From Streptococcus parasuis (GTDB lineage Bacteria > Bacillota > Bacilli > Lactobacillales > Streptococcaceae), in assembly GCF_021654455.1 (NCBI RefSeq), contig NZ_AP024276.1:868001-932000 (forward strand): 64,000 nucleotides of DNA, in the 5' to 3' direction. Positions 1-10,909 of this stretch are shown here, piece after piece. A program made the position numbers and the translations under genes. Positions within the stretch are counted from its first letter, which is position 1. Every line of letters starts with the position of its first letter. The notes under the pieces are model-generated. The model worked only from the letters and a program-made list of their open reading frames with translations, was not told where the DNA came from and did no database searches.

Positions 1-468
1 GCTTGCTGGGTCAAACCCTACCGTGAGTTTCAATATATCGCCATTGATTATCTGGTTACCAAGAAAAAAGACTTGGTTCTAGCTGATTTACCCCGTTTGA
101 AAAAACTGGCTCAAAGTAAGTCTTGGTGGGATAGTATTGATGGATTAGATAAACTAGTCGGTAAGATTGTTTTGGACAATCCAGAGGCCAAGCAGACAAT
201 CTTGGAATGGAGTTTGGATGACGATTTCTGGTTGAGACGGATTGCCATTGACCACCAGCTTCTCCAAAAAGAAAAGACGAATACGGAACTGTTGGAACAA
301 ATCCTGATCAATAATCTCAATCAGACAGAATTTTTTATCAATAAGGCAATTGGCTGGAGTTTGCGGGATTATTCCAAGACCAATCCTGAATGGGTACGAG
401 ACTTTCTGGGAAAATACCAACATCAAATGGCAAGTTTATCGATTCGTGAAGCAAGTAAGTATTTATAG
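1..468 (+). CDS. DNA alkylation repair enzyme, AlkD-like (5' end outside window)
   Basis: The reading frame is open from base 1, so only the C-terminal ~155 residues are present. The sequence is rich in Trp and Leu helical repeats (SWWDSIDGLDKLVGKIV, DDDFWLRRIAIDHQ, AIGWSLRDYSKTNPEWV), as expected for the HEAT-like helical fold of AlkD family DNA glycosylases, which remove 3- and 7-alkylated purines. The W-x-R-R-x-A-I and G-W-x-L-R-(D/E) elements are typical of the family's C-terminal half. A DUF1905 gene follows after 5 bases. The family call is firm; the substrate is inferred. Confidence 0.85.
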   Translation, partial: ACWVKPYREFQYIAIDYLVTKKKDLVLADLPRLKKLAQSKSWWDSIDGLDKLVGKIVLDNPEAKQTILEWSLDDDFWLRRIAIDHQLLQKEKTNTELLEQILINNLNQTEFFINKAIGWSLRDYSKTNPEWVRDFLGKYQHQMASLSIREASKYL

Positions 469-473
469 GTTGA

Positions 474-764
474 ATGATGACAAAAGTATATGAATTTGAT
501 GCAGTTATCCATCCTGTCCCGGATAAGGGTGGAGCATATATTATTTTCCCATATGATATCCGTCAGGAATTTGGGAAGGGGAGAGTAAAAGTACATGCGA
601 CTTTTGATGGGCATCCCTATGATGGCTCTATTGTCAATATGGGAATGAAGGATGAAGAGGGCAATATTTGTTATATCCTCGGTATCCAGAAGGCTATTAG
701 AGCTACAATCGGTAAGCAACCTGGAGATACGGTGTTCGTAACCATTCGAGAGCGGTTTGAGTAG
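474..764 (+). CDS. DUF1905 domain protein
   Basis: This 96-residue protein begins with the DUF1905 pattern (YEFDAVIHPVPDKGGAYIIFPYD) and carries the later GDTVFVTIRERFE strand. The domain is a small beta-barrel of unknown biochemical role, often found alone or fused to YdeI/OmpD-associated regions. The start is ambiguous: ATG codons occur at 474 and 477 and neither has a strong ribosome binding site, so translation is probably coupled to the AlkD-like gene five bases upstream. No function is assigned. Confidence 0.8.
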   Translation: MMTKVYEFDAVIHPVPDKGGAYIIFPYDIRQEFGKGRVKVHATFDGHPYDGSIVNMGMKDEEGNICYILGIQKAIRATIGKQPGDTVFVTIRERFE

Positions 765-770
765 TTAGAC

Positions 771-798
771 TTGCAAAACTGTCAAATTATGATAGAAT
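771..798 (+). promoter_or_regulatory. Promoter of the asd leader RNA
   Basis: TTGCAA (771-776) and TAGAAT (793-798) are separated by 16 bases and sit just upstream of the structured RNA region. This places the RNA start near 805. Confidence 0.6.
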
Positions 799-803
799 AG
801 GTT

Positions 804-957
804 CATGCGATGAGCCGAGTAGTGACTTAGTCACATTCGACGCTAGGGAGGTCTTCATTTAATTGAAACGCAGGAGCGGACCTTGAATAGTTGTTGTGAA
901 CCTGCTATTCTCATCAGCAATGATGCCCTTACCCACCATTTTTGGTGGGCTTTTTTT
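804..957 (+). ncRNA. asd RNA motif (structured RNA upstream of asd)
   Basis: A ~150-base non-coding segment has its own promoter, several hairpin-forming stretches and a strong intrinsic terminator (CCCACCA, 932-938, pairing with TGGTGGG, 943-949, then a T run). Its place directly upstream of aspartate-semialdehyde dehydrogenase in a streptococcus matches the published asd RNA motif of lactic acid bacteria, whose function is unknown and which is made as a separate small RNA in S. pyogenes. A second promoter lies after the terminator, so a free RNA is likely here as well. The assignment rests on position and general layout, not on a covariance search. Confidence 0.65.
932..957 (+). terminator. 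Intrinsic terminator of the asd RNA
   Basis: A 7-bp G/C-rich stem (932-938 with 943-949) is followed by seven T residues. Confidence 0.85.
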
Positions 958-968
958 CATTTTTATAC

Positions 969-996
969 TTTTCATTTGTATAAAATGTGGTATAAT
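969..996 (+). promoter_or_regulatory. Promoter of asd
   Basis: TATAAT (991-996) with an upstream TG dinucleotide and a weak -35 (TTTTCA, 969-974; 16-base spacer). It lies after the terminator of the leader RNA, so asd can be transcribed independently of it. Confidence 0.65.
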
Positions 997-1051
997 TAAG
1001 AAATAATAAATTTTTTGAAAATTTTGAAGAATTGATCTAAAGGAGATACTT

Positions 1052-2128
1052 ATGGCATATGTAGTGGCTGTCGTTGGTGCGACAGGTGCAGTTGGTGCGC
1101 AAATGATTAAAATGTTGGAAGAATCAACTCTTCCAATCGAAAAAGTACGTTTATTAGCTTCTGCTCGCTCTGCGGGAAAAACCCTTCAATTTAAAGGACA
1201 AGAGATTGTTATCGAAGAAACGACTGAAACTGCCTTTGAAGGTGTTGATATTGCACTTTTCTCAGCTGGTGGTTCTACATCTGCTAAGTTCGCTCCATAC
1301 GCGGTTAAGGCGGGTGCAGTTGTTGTAGATAATACATCTTATTTCCGTCAAAATCCTGATGTTCCTTTGGTTGTTCCTGAGGTTAATGCACATGCTTTGG
1401 ATGCACATAATGGAATTATCTCTTGTCCAAACTGTTCAACTATTCAAATGATGGTTGCTTTGGAACCAATTCGTCAGAAGTGGGGCTTGGAACGGATTAT
1501 CGTTTCAACTTATCAAGCTGTATCTGGTGCAGGTATGGGTGCAATCCTAGAAACGCAGGCTCAACTTCGAGCTGTATTGAATGATGGTGTTGATCCAAAA
1601 GCTGTTGAAGCGAACATTCTTCCTTCTGGTGGTGATAAGAAACATTACCCAATTGGATTCAATGCACTTCCTCAAATTGACCTCTTCACTGAAAATGACT
1701 ATACTTACGAAGAGATGAAAATGACGAAGGAAACGAAGAAAATCATGGAAGATGATAGTATTGCCGTTTCTGCAACCTGTGTTCGTATTCCAGTTTTGTC
1801 AGCTCACTCAGAATCTGTTTACATTGAGACAAAAGAGATTGCTCCGATTGATGAAGTCAAAGCAGCAATCGCTGATTTCCCAGGTGCTGTTCTCGAAGAT
1901 GATGTTGCTAACCAAATTTATCCTCAAGCGGTCAATGCGGTTGGAAGTCGTGATACCTTTGTTGGTCGTATTCGTAAGGATTTGGACAAGGAAAATGGTA
2001 TCCATATGTGGGTTGTTTCAGATAACTTGTTGAAAGGTGCTGCGTGGAACTCAGTTCAAATCGCAGAAACACTTCATGAACGTGGTCTTGTTCGTCCAAC
2101 AACAGAGCTGAAATTTGAATTGAAATAA
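1052..2128 (+). CDS. asd: Aspartate-semialdehyde dehydrogenase
   Basis: This 358-residue cytoplasmic enzyme reduces L-aspartyl phosphate to aspartate semialdehyde with NADPH, at the branch to lysine/diaminopimelate, threonine and methionine. It has the N-terminal GATGAVG nucleotide-binding loop (residues 9-15), the catalytic Cys in SCPNCSTIQ near residue 128, and conserved blocks [11 protein letters not shown] and VRIPV with a His (SAHSES) in the C-terminal domain. The length fits the family. The start has a good AAGGAG site. An asd-type RNA lies upstream and dapA follows in the same direction across a small hairpin. Confidence 0.97.
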   Translation: MAYVVAVVGATGAVGAQMIKMLEESTLPIEKVRLLASARSAGKTLQFKGQEIVIEETTETAFEGVDIALFSAGGSTSAKFAPYAVKAGAVVVDNTSYFRQNPDVPLVVPEVNAHALDAHNGIISCPNCSTIQMMVALEPIRQKWGLERIIVSTYQAVSGAGMGAILETQAQLRAVLNDGVDPKAVEANILPSGGDKKHYPIGFNALPQIDLFTENDYTYEEMKMTKETKKIMEDDSIAVSATCVRIPVLSAHSESVYIETKEIAPIDEVKAAIADFPGAVLEDDVANQIYPQAVNAVGSRDTFVGRIRKDLDKENGIHMWVVSDNLLKGAAWNSVQIAETLHERGLVRPTTELKFELK

Positions 2129-2150
2129 GAACTTATTAACAGAAGTACAC

Positions 2151-2174
2151 AAAAGGCTGCGCTCAGCCTTTTTT
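2151..2174 (+). terminator. Hairpin terminator/attenuator between asd and dapA
   Basis: AAAAGGCTG (2151-2159) pairs with CAGCCTTTT (2164-2172), followed by T residues. The stem is short, so some read-through into dapA, 25 bases on, is plausible. Confidence 0.7.
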
Positions 2175-2198
2175 AGCAACAAGAAGAGAGGAAGTACG

Positions 2199-3134
2199 AT
2201 GTCTATTCAAGATTTACGTGATGTAAAAATTATCACAGCGATGATTACCCCTTTCAAAGAAGATGGTTCTATCAATTTTGACGTTTTACCAGAATTAATT
2301 GAGCATTTGTTGGCACATCATACGGAAGGTATTTTATTAGCAGGTACAACAGCCGAAAGTCCGACATTGACACACGAAGAAGAATTGGAGTTGTTTGGTG
2401 CAGTTCAAAAAATTGTCAATGGCCGTGTTCCTCTAATTGCTGGTATTGGTACTAACGATACCCGTGACTCAATTGAGTTTGCCAAAGAAGTCGCAGCTTT
2501 TGGCGGTTTTGCAGCTGGTTTGGCTATTGTTCCTTATTACAATAAGCCATCTCAAGAGGGAATGTATCAGCACTTTAAGGCCATTGCTGACGCTTCTGAT
2601 TTACCAATAATCATTTACAATATTCCTGGACGTGTAGTGGTGGAAATGACTCCTGAAACCATGTTGCGTTTGGCTGAACATCCTAATATTATCGGCGTCA
2701 AGGAGTGTACTAGCCTTGCCAATATGGCTTATTTGATTGAGCACAAACCAGAAGATTTCTTAGTCTATACTGGTGAAGATGGTGATGCTTTCCATGCAAT
2801 GAATCTGGGAGCTGATGGGGTCATCTCTGTCGCGTCCCATACCAATGGTGATGAGATGTACGAAATGATTTCCGCTATCGCCCAGCAAGATATCAAAACA
2901 GCGGCAGCCATTCAACGGAAATTTATTCCGAAAGTCAATGCCTTATTCTCATATCCAAGCCCTGCACCGGTGAAAGCAGTATTAAATTATCTAGGATTTG
3001 AAGTTGGACCGCTTCGCCTACCACTCGTACCATGTCCTGTTGAAGATGCAAAACGCATCATCAAGGTCGTTGTAGACGGCGATTACGAAGCAACAAAAGC
3101 CACCGTCACAGGAGTAGTCAGACCGGATTATTAA
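2199..3134 (+). CDS. dapA: 4-hydroxy-tetrahydrodipicolinate synthase
   Basis: This 311-residue TIM-barrel aldolase condenses pyruvate with aspartate semialdehyde, the product of the preceding gene, as the first committed step to diaminopimelate and lysine. Visible landmarks are GTTAESPTL (substrate loop, near residue 50), [14 protein letters not shown] with the catalytic Tyr (near 140), IIYNIPGR, and the Schiff-base Lys in IIGVKECT (near 170). GAGAGGAAG precedes the ATG at a normal distance. It ends in a terminator that overlaps the stop codon. Confidence 0.97.
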   Translation: MSIQDLRDVKIITAMITPFKEDGSINFDVLPELIEHLLAHHTEGILLAGTTAESPTLTHEEELELFGAVQKIVNGRVPLIAGIGTNDTRDSIEFAKEVAAFGGFAAGLAIVPYYNKPSQEGMYQHFKAIADASDLPIIIYNIPGRVVVEMTPETMLRLAEHPNIIGVKECTSLANMAYLIEHKPEDFLVYTGEDGDAFHAMNLGADGVISVASHTNGDEMYEMISAIAQQDIKTAAAIQRKFIPKVNALFSYPSPAPVKAVLNYLGFEVGPLRLPLVPCPVEDAKRIIKVVVDGDYEATKATVTGVVRPDY

Positions 3135-3155
3135 AAACGTCCAGTGGACGTTTTT
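3133..3155 (+). terminator. Terminator of dapA
   Basis: A perfect 10-bp stem (AAAAACGTCC, 3133-3142, with GGACGTTTTT, 3146-3155) overlaps the dapA stop codon. Confidence 0.85.
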
Positions 3156-3157
3156 AA

Positions 3158-3400
3158 CCCGAGCCTAGAAATTCAAAAGCGAGGACAGTCAGGGGATACG
3201 AATAGTCCAGTGGAGTGAAACAGTTCGGGGAACTGTTTCAGCTGGTCACCAAGAAATACGAAAGTGACCAAAGAGACCTGAGCCTGAAAAATAAAAAAGC
3301 GAAGTATATTAGCTGGTCACCAAGAAATACGAAAGTGACCACAGAGACCTGAGCCTGAAAACCCAAAAGCGAAGTGTTTTAACGCGAGCCTAAAAACAAA
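3158..3400. repeat. Hairpin-rich tandem repeat after dapA
   Basis: The ~240-base gap after dapA holds two near-identical copies of a ~50-base unit, starting at about 3240 and 3311 (71-base period). Each contains GGTCAC/GTGACC arms, followed by a GAGCCT-A-rich-AAAAGCGA module that also recurs, degenerate, near 3160 and 3390. Upstream is a perfect 10-bp hairpin (GAAACAGTTC, 3217-3226, with GAACTGTTTC, 3230-3239). No reading frame is evident. Confidence 0.7.
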
Positions 3401-3443
3401 AAATAAACAATGACTGTTTGTTTTCTGAAAATTATTAGAAAGA

Positions 3444-3490
3444 ACACAGATTTTTAAATCAGTAATTTGAAAATCCGTGTTTTTATTTTT
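3444..3490 (+). terminator. Terminator-like hairpin
   Basis: ACACAGATTTT (3444-3454) pairs with AAAATCCGTGT (3470-3480) with one mismatch, then a T-rich run. It would block transcription from the repeat region into the next gene. Confidence 0.65.
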
Positions 3491-3622
3491 TTCTTAGATA
3501 AACAAATATTAGAAAGCACAACATTTCTAAAAATCATTTTTTATTCTCCATTTTCCAGTTGCAAGCCTTTCCATTCTTGTTGATTTCTTGTTATAATGAC
3601 AAAAAAGGATGAAGGAGCAAGT

Positions 3623-4972
3623 ATGAAAATTGTTATTATTGGAGCTTCATTTGCTGGATTGAGTGCAGCTTTGGAGTGTAGAAAATTGTATAAAGATGCT
3701 CAGATTACATTGATTGATCGAGAAACGGATGTTGCCTTTTTTCCAAATGCCTTAAACTGGAAATTGTCAAATCGCATGACCGAATGGGAGGAAGCAAGGA
3801 TTTCTTTGTACAAGGAACTATTGCAGACTACCATTACCTGTCTCTTTGAAACTGAGTGTTTAGCCATTAATCCTGAAACGAGTCGGCTTAAATTGAGACA
3901 GCAAAATGTCATCAGTGAACTAAGCTATGATCGTCTGATCTTAGCTATGGGTGCCAGTCAAACGTGGGAATGGGGCCAGGAAGAACTTCAGGACTACTTG
4001 ATTCGATCTAAGACCCTTACTCAAGCGCAAAGTAGTCTAGAAAAAATAAAGCAAGCAAAAACTATTGCAGTGATTGGAGCGGGTCAGATTGGCTTGGAAA
4101 GCTTAGATGCACTGAGTCAACGGAATTTGAAGTTACTTGTGTTTGAGGCGCAAGATTCCCTGTTGGCGAAGTATCTTGATGAGGAGATGGTTGAGCCCAT
4201 TCGTCTGGAAATGGAACAAAGAGGAATTCAGGTACATTTATCTGAAACTGTGAATCAGATTGAGATAGATGAACAGGATAAGCAACTGATTTGCCAGACT
4301 GTAAATGGAAATTATCGAGCTGATTTTGTTCTTCCATCAACCAATTTGATACCCAATATTCAGTTGGTAAAAAGTCTCCTGAGAATAAATGTTGAAGGAA
4401 CTGTTTGGGTAAATGAATTTCTTGAAACGAGCCAGAAAAATATTTTTGCTGTGGGAGATTTGATAAGTTTACCAGTAGAATATTTTGGTCAAGCTTATCT
4501 TCCAATGATTCATCATGCTATTCGAACTGGTAGACTAGCTGCTCAGAACCTAGTGATGCAAAGTATTCCATTGAAAAAAACTCAACGGATTGTATCGAGT
4601 CGCTTGTTTGGCTATTATGTGACTAGTATTGGGTTAACAGAAAGTGAAGCAAATTTATGGCTGAAGTGTAAGTCGATTCGGATGAGGAGCCCATACAGTC
4701 AATGGGAATCAGAAATGGCTGATTTAAAATTGATTGTAGATGAAAATGGACGGATCGTAGGAGGTCAACTCGTTTCTGTTGTCGATCATATTGAACAAAT
4801 GGATGCCTTGTCACTTGCCATTTCAAATGGTTTAACAGTATTTGATTTAGTCCAACAATCTTGGTTATGTCTTCCAGGTAAGACTCCCTTGGTGCCAATG
4901 ATGGTAGAAGCAGCTCAGGAATATATTCGGCAAGAAAACCTAGCACATATGGAGGTTGACTATGCAGATTGA
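3623..4972 (+). CDS. FAD/NAD-dependent oxidoreductase, Nox/CoA-disulfide reductase-like, redox Cys absent
   Basis: 449 residues with two dinucleotide-binding folds: [13 protein letters not shown] at the N-terminus (FAD) and [13 protein letters not shown] near residue 155 (NAD), plus the FAVGD flavin-binding block near 280. The architecture matches NADH oxidase/CoA-disulfide reductase flavoproteins such as the nox product later in this window. The cysteine of that family's active-site loop is missing: the loop reads [10 protein letters not shown], with Asn42 where Nox has Cys44. It may therefore use another acceptor or have a non-catalytic role. The start is ATG 3623, behind GAAGGAG; the upstream ATG at 3596 lies inside a TATAAT -10 box (3592-3597). 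It overlaps the Mga-like regulator by 11 bases. Confidence 0.8.
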   Translation: MKIVIIGASFAGLSAALECRKLYKDAQITLIDRETDVAFFPNALNWKLSNRMTEWEEARISLYKELLQTTITCLFETECLAINPETSRLKLRQQNVISELSYDRLILAMGASQTWEWGQEELQDYLIRSKTLTQAQSSLEKIKQAKTIAVIGAGQIGLESLDALSQRNLKLLVFEAQDSLLAKYLDEEMVEPIRLEMEQRGIQVHLSETVNQIEIDEQDKQLICQTVNGNYRADFVLPSTNLIPNIQLVKSLLRINVEGTVWVNEFLETSQKNIFAVGDLISLPVEYFGQAYLPMIHHAIRTGRLAAQNLVMQSIPLKKTQRIVSSRLFGYYVTSIGLTESEANLWLKCKSIRMRSPYSQWESEMADLKLIVDENGRIVGGQLVSVVDHIEQMDALSLAISNGLTVFDLVQQSWLCLPGKTPLVPMMVEAAQEYIRQENLAHMEVDYAD

Positions 4973-6428
4973 TTCCCTATTGGAAAAACGCGAACGAGCT
5001 ATTTATCAGTTACTCCTGTTTGTGGAAAACAGAAAAGACGCTCCCTTGCTGAAAGATGTATGTCGCCATTTAGATCTGACAAAATCAACTTTATTGCGCT
5101 ATATAGAATCATTTAATGAAGAGTCGCATGCTGCCGAATTGGGTCTTTTATTTCACCTTGAGGAAGAAAAGGTTTCTCTACAAAAAGATGCTCAACTAAG
5201 TCAAGAACAAATATTATCTTATCTTTTTCAACCAAGTATAAAGTATCAGATCATTGTATTTTTATTGGATAAAGAAGATGTTTCTTTACAGACATTGTCT
5301 CAAGAATTACTAATTAGTGAGGCAACGCTCAATCGCCATATCGCATCACTAAACCAATTACTGGCTGAATTCGGCATCGCCATTAAAAGCGGTCGGTTAA
5401 AAGGAAGCGAGCTTCAAATTCGGTATTTATTACACCAAATCCTCCTCTTGACAACTGTTAGCTCCAAATACCAAGAGGAATTTGCCAGACGCCATTTGGA
5501 CGCCTTATTACCCTTATTTGAACGCTTTTATCAGTCAAAACTCAATCCTAAACAGGCCTATCGTCTTTTATTATGGTTGATGATTTCACAACAACGGTCT
5601 AAGTTACAACAGTTGGATTATAAGGCACTGTATAGCCTTATGAGACCTTATCAGGACCATAAATTTTATCGACAATTGCGGAAGATGTATCTGACAGTGG
5701 GACAACAACAATCTGCTTCCTTTCAGGAAGGTGAGATCATGGCATTATTTGCATTTTTGTTTAGTCATTTTATTTTAGAACCACATCAGTTGGAACAGGT
5801 TCTGGGCTTTGGTGGTCCAATTATGGAAGCAACGTCACTTGCTTTGCACGTTTTTCGTTCACACCTAGGAGAGTCCTTGTCGATTTCAGAAGAGGCCCTT
5901 TATCATTTGAATCAGACCATGAGTCAATTGTATTTCTTTCAATCTACGCTTGAACTTGAAGTGGTACAAGAACTTTCATTTGAAGACGAAGCAGCCCAAT
6001 TATTAAAAAATGTCTTTAAAACAGCTTTTCATAGAAGTTTAGATGCTGATCAGGTAATGGCTGGCTATTATCCAAAAATCATAGCCTTATATGTATATTT
6101 TAGTCAGGTACAGCCGATACAGGTCAAAATTGGTTTCGCATCTTCTTTGCATGAGGTTTTATCCTATCCTTTATTAATGCAGTTGAGAGAAAAGCTTGAA
6201 GGCAATCGTCAGGTGCTTATAGACCCCTATCAGAATGGAGAATCTTATGATTTCATTATCACTGACTACCTAAACGAATCGCCATGCCCTATTTATTATT
6301 TAGGAACTCAATTAAAAATGCATGACGTTGTACAATTGAAATCTATTATACAAGACCTGTACAATCAAAAGGCAAGACAATCAGAAAAAATTGCAACTCA
6401 AACACCTTTTCCAATAGAACATCGGTAA
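4962..6428 (+). CDS. Mga-family transcriptional regulator
   Basis: 488 residues. An N-terminal helix-turn-helix (about 10-60: [20 protein letters not shown]) is followed by a second one (about 90-130: [25 protein letters not shown]), as in the Mga DNA-binding region. A long helical section resembling PRD domains and a C-terminal EIIB-like region ([25 protein letters not shown] area) complete the plan. Such regulators answer to sugar-phosphotransferase status in streptococci. GGAGG at 4951 sets the start at ATG 4962; an earlier TTG lacks spacing. It sits upstream of glpK and ends in a strong terminator, so it may control the glp genes (inference). Confidence 0.85.
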   Translation: MQIDSLLEKRERAIYQLLLFVENRKDAPLLKDVCRHLDLTKSTLLRYIESFNEESHAAELGLLFHLEEEKVSLQKDAQLSQEQILSYLFQPSIKYQIIVFLLDKEDVSLQTLSQELLISEATLNRHIASLNQLLAEFGIAIKSGRLKGSELQIRYLLHQILLLTTVSSKYQEEFARRHLDALLPLFERFYQSKLNPKQAYRLLLWLMISQQRSKLQQLDYKALYSLMRPYQDHKFYRQLRKMYLTVGQQQSASFQEGEIMALFAFLFSHFILEPHQLEQVLGFGGPIMEATSLALHVFRSHLGESLSISEEALYHLNQTMSQLYFFQSTLELEVVQELSFEDEAAQLLKNVFKTAFHRSLDADQVMAGYYPKIIALYVYFSQVQPIQVKIGFASSLHEVLSYPLLMQLREKLEGNRQVLIDPYQNGESYDFIITDYLNESPCPIYYLGTQLKMHDVVQLKSIIQDLYNQKARQSEKIATQTPFPIEHR

Positions 6429-6471
6429 CTGATTGAAAAAATATCTTTAGCAGGAACAAAATAGTTGCTTG

Positions 6472-6530
6472 AAAAAATTTGATATATGTTGATTTGCTGG
6501 ACTTTCTAGCTCACTTATATCAAATTTTTT
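6472..6530 (+). terminator. Terminator of the regulator gene (15-bp perfect inverted repeat)
   Basis: AAAAAATTTGATATA (6472-6486) is perfectly complementary to 6516-6530, which ends in a T run. The A/T-rich arms could also act as a binding site. Confidence 0.75.
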
Positions 6531-6574
6531 TATTTTTTAAAAAAAATTGATAGGATACATTGCCGGGAATGGGT

Positions 6575-8154
<1,580 letters not shown>

Positions 8155-8229
8155 AGGACTTGTTAGCTAGGGGAATGAAGGTTTTCCTCTTGCTAGACAG
8201 TCCTATTCGAAAGTTAGGAAGTGAATCGT

Positions 8230-10059
8230 ATGGAATTTTCAAAAGAAACAAGACGCTTAGCCATTGAACGAATGCAGGATCGTCAACTAGATCTCCTCAT
8301 TATCGGGGGAGGTATTACAGGTGCTGGTGTGGCTTTACAGGCAGCGGCAAGTGGCATGGAAACAGCCTTGATTGAGATGCAAGACTTTGCAGAAGGCACT
8401 TCAAGTCGCTCAACTAAATTGGTCCATGGTGGATTACGATATTTGAAACAATTTGACGTGGAAGTGGTATCCGATACTGTATCTGAACGCGCAGTAGTAC
8501 AAAATATTGCCCCACATATTCCAAAGCCAGACCCAATGCTTTTACCAGTTTATGATGAGCCTGGTTCTACCTTCAGCCTCTTCCGTTTGAAAGTAGCCAT
8601 GGACCTGTATGATCTCTTGGCTGGCGTCAACAATACTGCAATGGCCAATAAGGTCTTGACAAAAGAAGAAGTTCTTGAACGTGAACCAAACTTGAAGCAA
8701 GAAGGATTGATTGGTGGTGGTGTCTACCTCGACTTCCGCAATAATGATGCACGCTTGGTCATTGAGAACATCAAACGTGCAGCCAAAGATGGTGCCTTGA
8801 TTGCCAGCCGTGTCAAAGCTGAGAAATTCATCAAAGATGAGGCTGGAAAAGTTATCGGAATTGTTGCTCGTGATTTGCTGACAGATAGCACCTTTGAAAT
8901 TCATGCTCGTTTGGTCATCAATACAACAGGACCTTGGAGTGACGAAGTGCGTAACCTCGGTGGCGAAGGTTCAGGCGTTCTCCAGATGCGTCCAACCAAG
9001 GGTGTGCACCTAGTTGTCGACAGCTCTCGCTTGTCTGTGCCACAGCCGACTTATTTTGATACAGGTCACGCAGATGGTCGCATGGTCTTTGTACTTCCAC
9101 GTGAAAATAAAACCTATTTTGGTACAACAGATACAGATTATACTGGTGATTTGGCGAATCCAATGGTAACCCAAGAAGACGTTGACTACCTGCTTGATAT
9201 TGTCAACAATCGCTTTCCAGAAGCAAACTTGACCTTGGATGACATCGAGAGCGGCTGGGCAGGTCTTCGTCCCCTCTTGTCTGGAAATGGAGCTTCTGAC
9301 TACAACGGTGGAAATAATGGTAAGCTCAGTGATGATAGCTTTAATAGCTTGATTGAAACGGTTAAAGGCTATTTGAACAATGAAAAGACACGAGACGATG
9401 TGGAACATGATTTGACGCATTTGGAAGGCAGTGTTTCTGAAAAACACTTGGATCCTTCAGCTGTATCACGCGGTTCTGCCCTTGATCGCGATGAAAATGG
9501 GTTGCTGACTCTTGCAGGTGGTAAAATTACAGACTTCCGTAAGATGGCTGAAGGAGCAATGGAAAAGGTTGCAGATATCCTCAAAGAAGAACATGGTCGC
9601 AGCTTCAAACTCATCAATTCTAAGACCTATCCAGTATCAGGTGGTGAATTGAACCCGGCAAACGTTGTAGAAGAAATCGAACATCTTGCTCAACTAGGTG
9701 TGAAGAAAGGTCTTGTCTATGATGATGCGCTTTACTTGGCAAACTTGTACGGCTCAAATGCTCCAAAAGTTTTTGCATTGAACCATAAAGTAGAAGCCGT
9801 CTCTGACTTGAACAAGCGTGACTTGCTTTCCCTTCACTATGCTATGAAGGAAGAGATGACCTTGACTGCAGTTGACTATCTTCTCCGTCGTACCAACTAC
9901 ATGCTCTTTATGCGTGAGCAGTTGGATGCAGTAGCACCAGACATTTTGAAAGAAATGGCAGCTTATTATGCATGGTCTGAGGAAGAAGTTGCTCAACAGG
10001 AACAATTGTTAGCAGAAACACTTGTTAAGAATGATTTGACCTATTTAAAAGAAAAATAG
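8230..10059 (+). CDS. glpO: Alpha-glycerophosphate oxidase
   Basis: 609-residue FAD enzyme oxidising glycerol 3-phosphate to dihydroxyacetone phosphate with O2, yielding hydrogen peroxide. The FAD fingerprint LLIIGGGITGAGVALQAA is at residues ~20-37, followed by EGTSSRSTKLVHGGLRYL. The length and internal insert match lactic-acid-bacterial GlpO rather than shorter GlpD. ATG 8230 has AGGAAG at a suitable distance; an in-frame GTG nine bases earlier overlaps that site. It is the middle gene of the glp operon. Peroxide from this enzyme is a known cytotoxic factor in some streptococci and mycoplasmas. Confidence 0.96.
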   Translation: MEFSKETRRLAIERMQDRQLDLLIIGGGITGAGVALQAAASGMETALIEMQDFAEGTSSRSTKLVHGGLRYLKQFDVEVVSDTVSERAVVQNIAPHIPKPDPMLLPVYDEPGSTFSLFRLKVAMDLYDLLAGVNNTAMANKVLTKEEVLEREPNLKQEGLIGGGVYLDFRNNDARLVIENIKRAAKDGALIASRVKAEKFIKDEAGKVIGIVARDLLTDSTFEIHARLVINTTGPWSDEVRNLGGEGSGVLQMRPTKGVHLVVDSSRLSVPQPTYFDTGHADGRMVFVLPRENKTYFGTTDTDYTGDLANPMVTQEDVDYLLDIVNNRFPEANLTLDDIESGWAGLRPLLSGNGASDYNGGNNGKLSDDSFNSLIETVKGYLNNEKTRDDVEHDLTHLEGSVSEKHLDPSAVSRGSALDRDENGLLTLAGGKITDFRKMAEGAMEKVADILKEEHGRSFKLINSKTYPVSGGELNPANVVEEIEHLAQLGVKKGLVYDDALYLANLYGSNAPKVFALNHKVEAVSDLNKRDLLSLHYAMKEEMTLTAVDYLLRRTNYMLFMREQLDAVAPDILKEMAAYYAWSEEEVAQQEQLLAETLVKNDLTYLKEK

Positions 10060-10069
10060 AAAGAGGTGC

Positions 10070-10780
10070 ATGATGACAAATGAATTAATCGGTGAAGTAT
10101 TGGGAACCGCCTTACTAGTCTTACTAGGTAATGGTGTGGTAGCAGGAGTAGTACTAGATAAGAGTAAGGCCAAGGATGCTGGTTGGATTGTAATCACAAT
10201 TGGTTGGGGTCTAGCAGTAGCCATGGCAGCTTTTGTGAGTGGTTTATTGGGACCTGCCCACCTCAATCCAGCTGTATCAATTGCAATGGCCTTTGCAGGA
10301 AATCTCCCATGGGGGTCTGTAGTCCCTTATATCCTTGCTCAATTTATCGGAGCCTTTATCGGAAGTATCTTGGTTTACCTCATGTACAAAGACCACTACG
10401 ACGCAACAGAGGACACTGGTGCTGTATTGGCAACTTTCTCTACTGGACCTGCCATCCGCAACTTAGTTTCTAATACAATTAGTGAAGCAATCGGAACCTT
10501 TGTTTTGGTCTTGGGATTACTGGCTTTCGGTCAGTATGATTTTCCAACAGGTCTTGGCACTTTAATCGTCGGCGGTTTGATTGTTTCCCTCGGTGTTTCT
10601 CTTGGTGGTCCAACAGGATATGCCCTAAACCCTGCGCGTGACCTTGGTCCTCGTATCATGCATGCCATTCTTCCATTGAAGCACAAGGGAGATTCAGATT
10701 GGGGTTATGCATGGGTACCAGTAGTTGGTCCAATCATCGGCGGCTTGCTGGCGGCTATCCTATATGGTCTCATATTTTAA
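10070..10780 (+). CDS. glpF: Glycerol uptake facilitator (aquaglyceroporin)
   Basis: 236-residue membrane channel of the MIP family for passive glycerol entry. Six hydrophobic segments are visible, with the two pore NPA motifs in HLNPAVS (near residue 66) and GYALNPARDLG (near 185). The Asp after the second NPA-R is typical of glycerol-permeable members. Two adjacent ATGs (10070, 10073) are possible starts; AGAGG is better spaced for the second. It closes the glp operon ten bases after glpO, and a terminator follows. Confidence 0.96.
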   Translation: MMTNELIGEVLGTALLVLLGNGVVAGVVLDKSKAKDAGWIVITIGWGLAVAMAAFVSGLLGPAHLNPAVSIAMAFAGNLPWGSVVPYILAQFIGAFIGSILVYLMYKDHYDATEDTGAVLATFSTGPAIRNLVSNTISEAIGTFVLVLGLLAFGQYDFPTGLGTLIVGGLIVSLGVSLGGPTGYALNPARDLGPRIMHAILPLKHKGDSDWGYAWVPVVGPIIGGLLAAILYGLIF

Positions 10781-10788
10781 GAAATATC

Positions 10789-10823
10789 CTTCTCTAATCA
10801 GCAATGGTTAGGGAAGTTTTTTT
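10789..10823 (+). terminator. Terminator of the glp operon
   Basis: CTTCTCTAA (10789-10797) pairs with TTAGGGAAG (10808-10816) with one G-U, then seven T residues. Confidence 0.85.
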
Positions 10824-10850
10824 ACTTGGCTGTCAATCGTGAGCAAAAGA

Positions 10851-10880
10851 TTGTAATCTATCAATAATTAGTGATAAAAT
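10851..10880 (+). promoter_or_regulatory. Promoter of the dioxygenase gene
   Basis: TTGTAA (10851-10856) and TAAAAT (10875-10880) with an 18-base spacer. A small dyad, GATTGTAATC, overlaps the -35. Confidence 0.6.
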
Positions 10881-10909
10881 AACCTTATCATAATCAAAGA
10901 GGTATTCTT

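Noticed and set aside
3596-3622. Earlier ATG for the flavoprotein at 3596
   Set aside because: It falls inside the TATAAT -10 sequence, and the GAAGGAG site serves ATG 3623.
4062-4946. Minus-strand frames of 107-147 residues inside the flavoprotein gene
   Set aside because: They are antisense shadows of a well-supported gene with no start signals.
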